Shown here: positions 60,009-64,000 of the stretch, piece by piece | Layout: each line of letters begins with the position of its first letter | Numbering within the stretch: the first letter of the stretch is position 1 | DNA from: Luteimonas chenhongjianii | GTDB taxonomy: Bacteria > Pseudomonadota > Gammaproteobacteria > Xanthomonadales > Xanthomonadaceae | Direction: 5' to 3' | NCBI RefSeq assembly: GCF_002327105.1 | Contig: NZ_CP023406.1 | Span: forward strand, 1,116,001 to 1,180,000 | Length of the DNA stretch: 64,000 nucleotides | Program-made: the position numbers and the translations under genes | The notes under the pieces: model-generated | The model's database searches: none | What the model was told of the DNA's origin: nothing | The model's input: only the letters and a program-made list of their open reading frames with translations

Positions 60009-61439
60009 TCAGTCGATCCCCAGCTTTTTCAGCTTGTAGCGCAGCGCCCGAAAGGTGATCCCCAGCGCCGCTGCGGTCTTGGTCTTGTTGTAGCGGTTTT
60101 CCTGCAGCGCCTGCTGGATCGCGGCGCGCTCGATGTCCTCGATGAAGGACGGCAGCGCCGAGCTGGCGGTGTCGTAGGGGCTGAGCGTGCGCGGGTCGCG
60201 CGGTGGGGAGGGGCCGGCCGGCAGGGCCTGGTGGGTGCCGGTGATGAAGGGGGAGCTCCGCTGCGGCTGGGCGGTCTGCTGGAGGTTTCTCGACGCGGGC
60301 AGGTGCAGGTCCGCGGCGGTGATGCGATCGCCGTCGGCCATGGCCAGGGCGCGTTCGAGAATGTTCTCCAGTTCGCGCACGTTGCCGGGGAAGCGGTAGG
60401 CCTCCAGCGCGGCGACGGCGTCGTCGGTCAGGGCGGGCGGCGCGCGGTGCATGGCCTGGGCCAGTCGGCGCAGGATGGCGTCCGAGAGCAGCGGCAGGTC
60501 GCCGGTGCGCTCGCGCAGCGGCGGCACGTGCAGGCCGATCACGTTGATGCGGTAGTAAAGATCGTGGCGGAAGCGGCCGTCGTTGACCAGCTGCGCCAGA
60601 TCCTTGTGCGTGGCCGAGAGGATGCGCACGTCCACCTGTACCTCGGCCGGCGCGCCGACCGGGCGGATGCACTTCTCCTGGATCGCGCGCAGCAGCTTGA
60701 CCTGCATGGCCAGCGGCAGCTCGGCCACCTCGTCGAGGAACAGCGTGCCACCATCGGCGGCCTGGAACAGGCCGGGCTTGTCGCTGTTCGCGCCGGTGAA
60801 GCTGCCCTTGCGGTGGCCGAAGAACTCGCTCTCCATCAGCTCGGTCGGGATCGCGCCGCAGTTGACCGGGATGAAGGGGCCGCTGGCGCGGGCGCCCTGG
60901 GCGTGGATGGTGCGGGCGACCAGTTCCTTGCCGGTGCCCGATTCTCCATTGATGAAGACCGGCGCCTGGCTGCGGGCCACCTTGGTGATGGTGTTGCGCA
61001 ACGTGACCATGGCATCGGACGTGCCGAGCAGGCGACTGCTGTGCGCCTCGGTCTCACGCTTGGCGCGTTCGCCCAGCTCCAGCGCCTGGCGGACCAGGCC
61101 GCGCAGCACGTGGATGTCGACCGGCTTGCTGACGAAGTCGAATGCGCCGGCCTTAAGCGCCTCGACCGCCGCCTCGACATTCCCGTAGGCGGTGATCATC
61201 GCCACCGGCATGCCGGGGTAGCGCGTCGCGATCTCGCCGATGAGGTCCAGGCCCGAGCCATCGGGCAGGCGCATGTCGGTCAGGCACAGGTCGAAGGGGC
61301 CCGAGGCCAGCAGTTCACGGGCGCATGAGAGCGTCGGTGCGGTTTCGGTACGCAGACCCATGCGACCGAGGGTAAGGACCAGCAGTTCACGGATGTCCTG
61401 CTCGTCATCGACGATCAGGACGCTGCGATGTTCACTCAT
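60009..61439 (-). CDS. pilR: Sigma-54-dependent response regulator PilR
   Basis: NtrC-type activator of pilA transcription, 476 residues. The receiver domain (about 1-120) has the acidic pair in VDDEQD and phospho-Asp in [10 protein letters not shown]. The AAA+ domain (about 140-370) has GESGTGKE, the sigma-54-contact loop GSFTGA (GAFTGA variant) and [10 protein letters not shown] Fis-type HTH ends the protein ([20 protein letters not shown]). It lies 432 bases after pilS instead of directly behind it. Confidence 0.96.
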   Translation of the reverse strand: MSEHRSVLIVDDEQDIRELLVLTLGRMGLRTETAPTLSCARELLASGPFDLCLTDMRLPDGSGLDLIGEIATRYPGMPVAMITAYGNVEAAVEALKAGAFDFVSKPVDIHVLRGLVRQALELGERAKRETEAHSSRLLGTSDAMVTLRNTITKVARSQAPVFINGESGTGKELVARTIHAQGARASGPFIPVNCGAIPTELMESEFFGHRKGSFTGANSDKPGLFQAADGGTLFLDEVAELPLAMQVKLLRAIQEKCIRPVGAPAEVQVDVRILSATHKDLAQLVNDGRFRHDLYYRINVIGLHVPPLRERTGDLPLLSDAILRRLAQAMHRAPPALTDDAVAALEAYRFPGNVRELENILERALAMADGDRITAADLHLPASRNLQQTAQPQRSSPFITGTHQALPAGPSPPRDPRTLSPYDTASSALPSFIEDIERAAIQQALQENRYNKTKTAAALGITFRALRYKLKKLGID

Positions 61440-61871
61440 TCGCTCTCATCTAAACGGCTGTTTGATGTGACGCATATTGACAGCTTTTGCCAAAAGCGAC
61501 GAGGCCGCCCGGGCGCGCGGGCTGCGGCGGTGGTGCGGGACGTCCCGTCAAACCGCAATTGTTGCGGGCATGAAGGCACCCCCCGCCGCGAGCTTGCGCG
61601 CGCGGCGGCTCGCGGCGGCGATCCCGGTCGTGTCCGGCGAACGACTCCGCTGGCGCCGGCGTGGCGCGCGGCGCATGCGCACCTTCGCGGGACGCCGCAT
61701 GGCCTAGCTGCGGAACCGCGGTGGATGCGACGCGCCAATCGGCAAGGACCGGTATCCGCCCGCTCCCGCAGTGGGCTTGCGCACAGCCGCTCAGCGCGGC
61801 GCCACGTAGCCGCCACGCACGCCGCAGGCCTGCTGGTGCCGGTGCGCGGGTCTCAGCGGCCAGTCAAAAGC
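61440..61871. other. 432-base gap between pilS and pilR
   Basis: No supported gene. An open frame at 61477-61707 (plus strand, TTG start, Arg-rich) has no family likeness. A 15-base palindrome, GCTTTTG-C-CAAAAGC (61483-61497), sits 44 bases upstream of pilR, beside TTGACA (61477-61482, plus strand). It may be a pilR regulatory site. The rest is GC-rich spacer. Confidence 0.5.
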
Positions 61872-63488
61872 TCAGTGCCGCAGCAGGCCCGGACGCGCTG
61901 CCAGGGTGATGCGGAAACATCCGCCGCCGCCCGGCACGGCTACGTACTCCAGATGCGCCTCGTTGGCGCGGCACAGTTCGTGGGCGATGTAGAGACCGAG
62001 GCCGGTGCCGCTTTCGGATGTGGTGAAGAAGGGGCGGAACAGCTGCGCGGCCACGGCGTCGGGAATGCCCGGTCCGCGGTCGAGCACGCTGAGGGTCGGG
62101 CATTCCCCGGCCTGTTCGATACGCAGGGTGATGCGTGCCAGCTCGCCGGGCATGCGGCCATAGCGCACGGCATTGTTGACCAGCGCGCTGAGGATCTGGT
62201 GCAGGTGGCGCGGGTCGATGATGGCGCGCAGGGTCGGCTGGTCGCAGCTGATCTTCAGCTCGGCGTTGTCGGCGCTGACGATCAGCCGGTAGTCCTGGAC
62301 GAAGGCGTGCGCGGCGCTGACGAGGTCGACGTGTTCCGGCCGTGCGCGTTCGCGGCGGGCCAGGCCCAGCACGCTTTCGACGATGCCGTTCGTGCGCACG
62401 CATTGCTGGTGGATGATCTGCAGCAGGCGCCGGTCCGCCTCTCCGATTTCCTCGGACTCTTCCAGCAACTGGGTGGCATAGCTGATGGCCGCGAGCGGGT
62501 TGCGGATCTCGTGGGCGAGACTGGCGGAGAACCGGCCCATCGTGGCCAGGGTCAGCGATTCGGCGCGCCGCGAGACCAGCGAGGTGTCGTCGAGGAACAC
62601 CAGGGTGTTGTCGCTTTCGGCCAGCAGCCGCACGAAGCGCGGCATCACGTCCGCGTGTTCGCGCAGGGTCAGCGGTGCGCTGTCGACGTTGCCGGTGCGC
62701 AGCCACTGCGCCAGGCGCATCGCCAGGGGCGGCGCCAGTTCCGACAGCGTGCGGCCCCTCCGACCGTCCTCGCCCGGCGCCCCGGCATCGCCGATCAGCA
62801 GGATTGCCGCTTCGTTGGCCAGGCGGACATGGCCCGAGCCGTCGACCAGCAGCACGCCCGTCTGCATGCGGCGGATGATCAGCTCGTTGATTTCGGCCAG
62901 GTTCGCCGCCTGGGCGCCGTGGCGATCGGCCAGGGCCCGGCTCTCGCGTACCTGCATGCCCAGCAGGCGGCTCAGGGATGCGGCGGCGAAGAAGCCGAGC
63001 CCGAACATCAGCATTTCCGCGAACGGACGGTCGAAGGTGCCGGTTCCGAACAGGCCGACGATGCGTTCGGCACCGAGGGCCAGGGTGGCTGCCGCAGCGA
63101 CAAGCAGGCTGGTGCGGAAGTCCAGGAACAGCGACGCGGCGCCGATATTGAACAGCAGCAGCATCGCGATGCCGGGCGCGACTTCCGGCGCGGCGTGGGT
63201 GATGAGGGTGGCGACCGCGATGTCGACGCCCACCCCCACCGTCGCGTGGGCCTGGTAATCGACCAGGGGCCGCCGCGCATGCAGCAGCAGGCCGATCGAG
63301 GCCACCACGTAACCGACGCCGACCGAAACCGCGATCGGCATGTCGACGACCTTGCCCAGCATTTCGCCCCAAGGGCTGAACACCAGCAGGGCGAGCAGCG
63401 CCGATTCGAACACGCGGTAGAGCGAGAAGAGCGCCAGCTCGCGTTGCTGCAGAGACGGGGTGGGCGTGGAAGCTGCGAGCAGGGGCAC
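61872..63488 (-). CDS. pilS: Sensor histidine kinase PilS
   Basis: Membrane kinase that phosphorylates PilR and senses PilA levels in the membrane. GTG at 63488, with AGAGGGA upstream, gives 538 residues; the longer open frame runs to 63662 but lacks a good start. About six helices (30-190) are followed by a PAS-like domain, the H-box SLAHEIRNPLAAISYATQLL with phospho-His, the N-box NALVNNAVRYG, the G1 box DRGPGIPD and the G2 box GTGLGLYIAHEL. It is divergent from sucC. Confidence 0.94.
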   Translation of the reverse strand: MPLLAASTPTPSLQQRELALFSLYRVFESALLALLVFSPWGEMLGKVVDMPIAVSVGVGYVVASIGLLLHARRPLVDYQAHATVGVGVDIAVATLITHAAPEVAPGIAMLLLFNIGAASLFLDFRTSLLVAAAATLALGAERIVGLFGTGTFDRPFAEMLMFGLGFFAAASLSRLLGMQVRESRALADRHGAQAANLAEINELIIRRMQTGVLLVDGSGHVRLANEAAILLIGDAGAPGEDGRRGRTLSELAPPLAMRLAQWLRTGNVDSAPLTLREHADVMPRFVRLLAESDNTLVFLDDTSLVSRRAESLTLATMGRFSASLAHEIRNPLAAISYATQLLEESEEIGEADRRLLQIIHQQCVRTNGIVESVLGLARRERARPEHVDLVSAAHAFVQDYRLIVSADNAELKISCDQPTLRAIIDPRHLHQILSALVNNAVRYGRMPGELARITLRIEQAGECPTLSVLDRGPGIPDAVAAQLFRPFFTTSESGTGLGLYIAHELCRANEAHLEYVAVPGGGGCFRITLAARPGLLRH

Positions 63489-63660
63489 GGCGCGTTCCCT
63501 CTGGACCGGACGCCGGAGTATAGGCGGCCGCCCGATGCCGCTCGGGCCGGGCGTTTTGCCCGCCGAGCGCGCATGAGCGAGAATAGCGGACCCCGTCGGT
63601 CTGTCCGCGCGTCCCCGCGCCGCCCGTCGATGGTGTCTTTCCTTTCCGTACGGACTCCAC

Positions 63661-64000
63661 ATGAACTTCCACGAATACCAGGCGAAGCAGTTGTTTGCCG
63701 ATTACGGCATCCCCGTGCCGGCCGGACGCGTCGCGTCCACGGCCGATGAAGCAGTCGAAGCAGCGAACTCCCTGGGCAACGGCCCCTGGATGGTCAAGGC
63801 CCAGATCCATGCGGGTGGCCGAGGCAAGGCCGGCGGCGTGAAGTTCTGCAAGACCACCGACGACGTGAAGGCGGCCGCGGCCGGCATGCTCGGCACCAAC
63901 ATGGCGACCTACCAGTCGGCGGGCGTCGCCCTGCCGGTGAACCTGGTGCTGGTCACCGAGGCCGGCGAGATCGCCAAGGAACTGTATCTGTCGGTGCTGG
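63661..64000 (+). CDS. sucC: Succinate--CoA ligase subunit beta (5' part)
   Basis: Beta subunit of succinyl-CoA synthetase in the TCA cycle; the window ends after about 113 codons. [20 protein letters not shown] is the diagnostic N terminus of the ATP-grasp part, followed by [19 protein letters not shown]. The 172-base gap to pilS should hold divergent promoters; GAGAAT near 63580 is a weak -10 candidate. Confidence 0.96.
   Translation, partial: MNFHEYQAKQLFADYGIPVPAGRVASTADEAVEAANSLGNGPWMVKAQIHAGGRGKAGGVKFCKTTDDVKAAAAGMLGTNMATYQSAGVALPVNLVLVTEAGEIAKELYLSVL

Noticed and set aside
61477..61707. Small Arg-rich open frame between pilS and pilR
   Set aside because: TTG start, no ribosome-binding site, composition as expected from random GC-rich sequence.

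Overview
This window is high-GC chromosomal DNA from a gammaproteobacterium. The best guess is a member of the Xanthomonadaceae/Lysobacteraceae (Luteimonas, Lysobacter or Stenotrophomonas-like). The reasons are the Xps-type order of the type II secretion genes (F-G-H-I-J-K-L-M-N-D, secretin last), a dcw cluster without murD, the pilB/pilC/pilD/coaE and pilA/accessory/pilR/pilS arrangement, repeated GCTA(G/C)AAT-type -10 boxes and the GGGGTTGGGGTGAGGG-type intergenic repeats. Genes are densely packed and most operon partners overlap by ATGA, GTGA or TGATG.

Layout. 1-10240: type II secretion operon (gspF to gspD) with an unrelated lipoprotein gene between gspF and gspG and no gspE next to it. 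10270-12205: two GT2-like glycosyltransferases. 12209-16926: pncB, a decayed tail of an S10 peptidase fused by TAATG to an intact S10 peptidase gene, then pyrF and a methionine aminopeptidase on the minus strand. 17006-20657: ettA (minus) divergent from glyA-nrdR. 20888-26157: riboflavin and thiamine block (ribD, FMN riboswitch, ribE, ribB with a decayed RibA domain, ribH, nusB, thiL). 26189-29498: yraN and an LppC-type lipoprotein (minus), rsmI, a broken chromate transporter gene and the RNase P RNA. 30249-46415: the dcw division and peptidoglycan cluster, starting with a promoter and a four-unit MraZ operator, running mraZ-rsmH-ftsL-ftsI-murE-murF-mraY-ftsW-murC-ddlB-ftsQ-ftsA-ftsZ-lpxC; both murD and murG are absent from it. 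46628-51154: DUF721/DciA-type gene divergent from an M23 peptidase, then secA with a terminator-like hairpin in its leader. 51155-53441: repeat-rich spacer around a MutT-ThiE fusion gene. 53442-63488 (minus): type IV pilus block coaE-pilD-pilC-pilB-pilA-accessory protein-pilR-pilS, with a sigma-54 promoter in front of pilA. 63661-end: start of sucC.

How the parts fit: the window is mostly envelope biology. Secretion (Gsp, SecA), division (Fts), wall precursor synthesis (Mur, Ddl, MraY), lipid A (LpxC) and pili (Pil) sit beside cofactor synthesis (riboflavin, thiamine, NAD, CoA). I saw no CRISPR array, prophage, transposase or defence system. I found no clearly new system. The most notable points are the missing murG and murD, the exactly 10-bp-phased MraZ operator, two gene remnants (S10 peptidase, ChrA), the secA leader hairpin, an unexplained AT-rich AGTTAA cluster between lpxC and dciA, and a tandem intergenic repeat with a period of about 291 bp.
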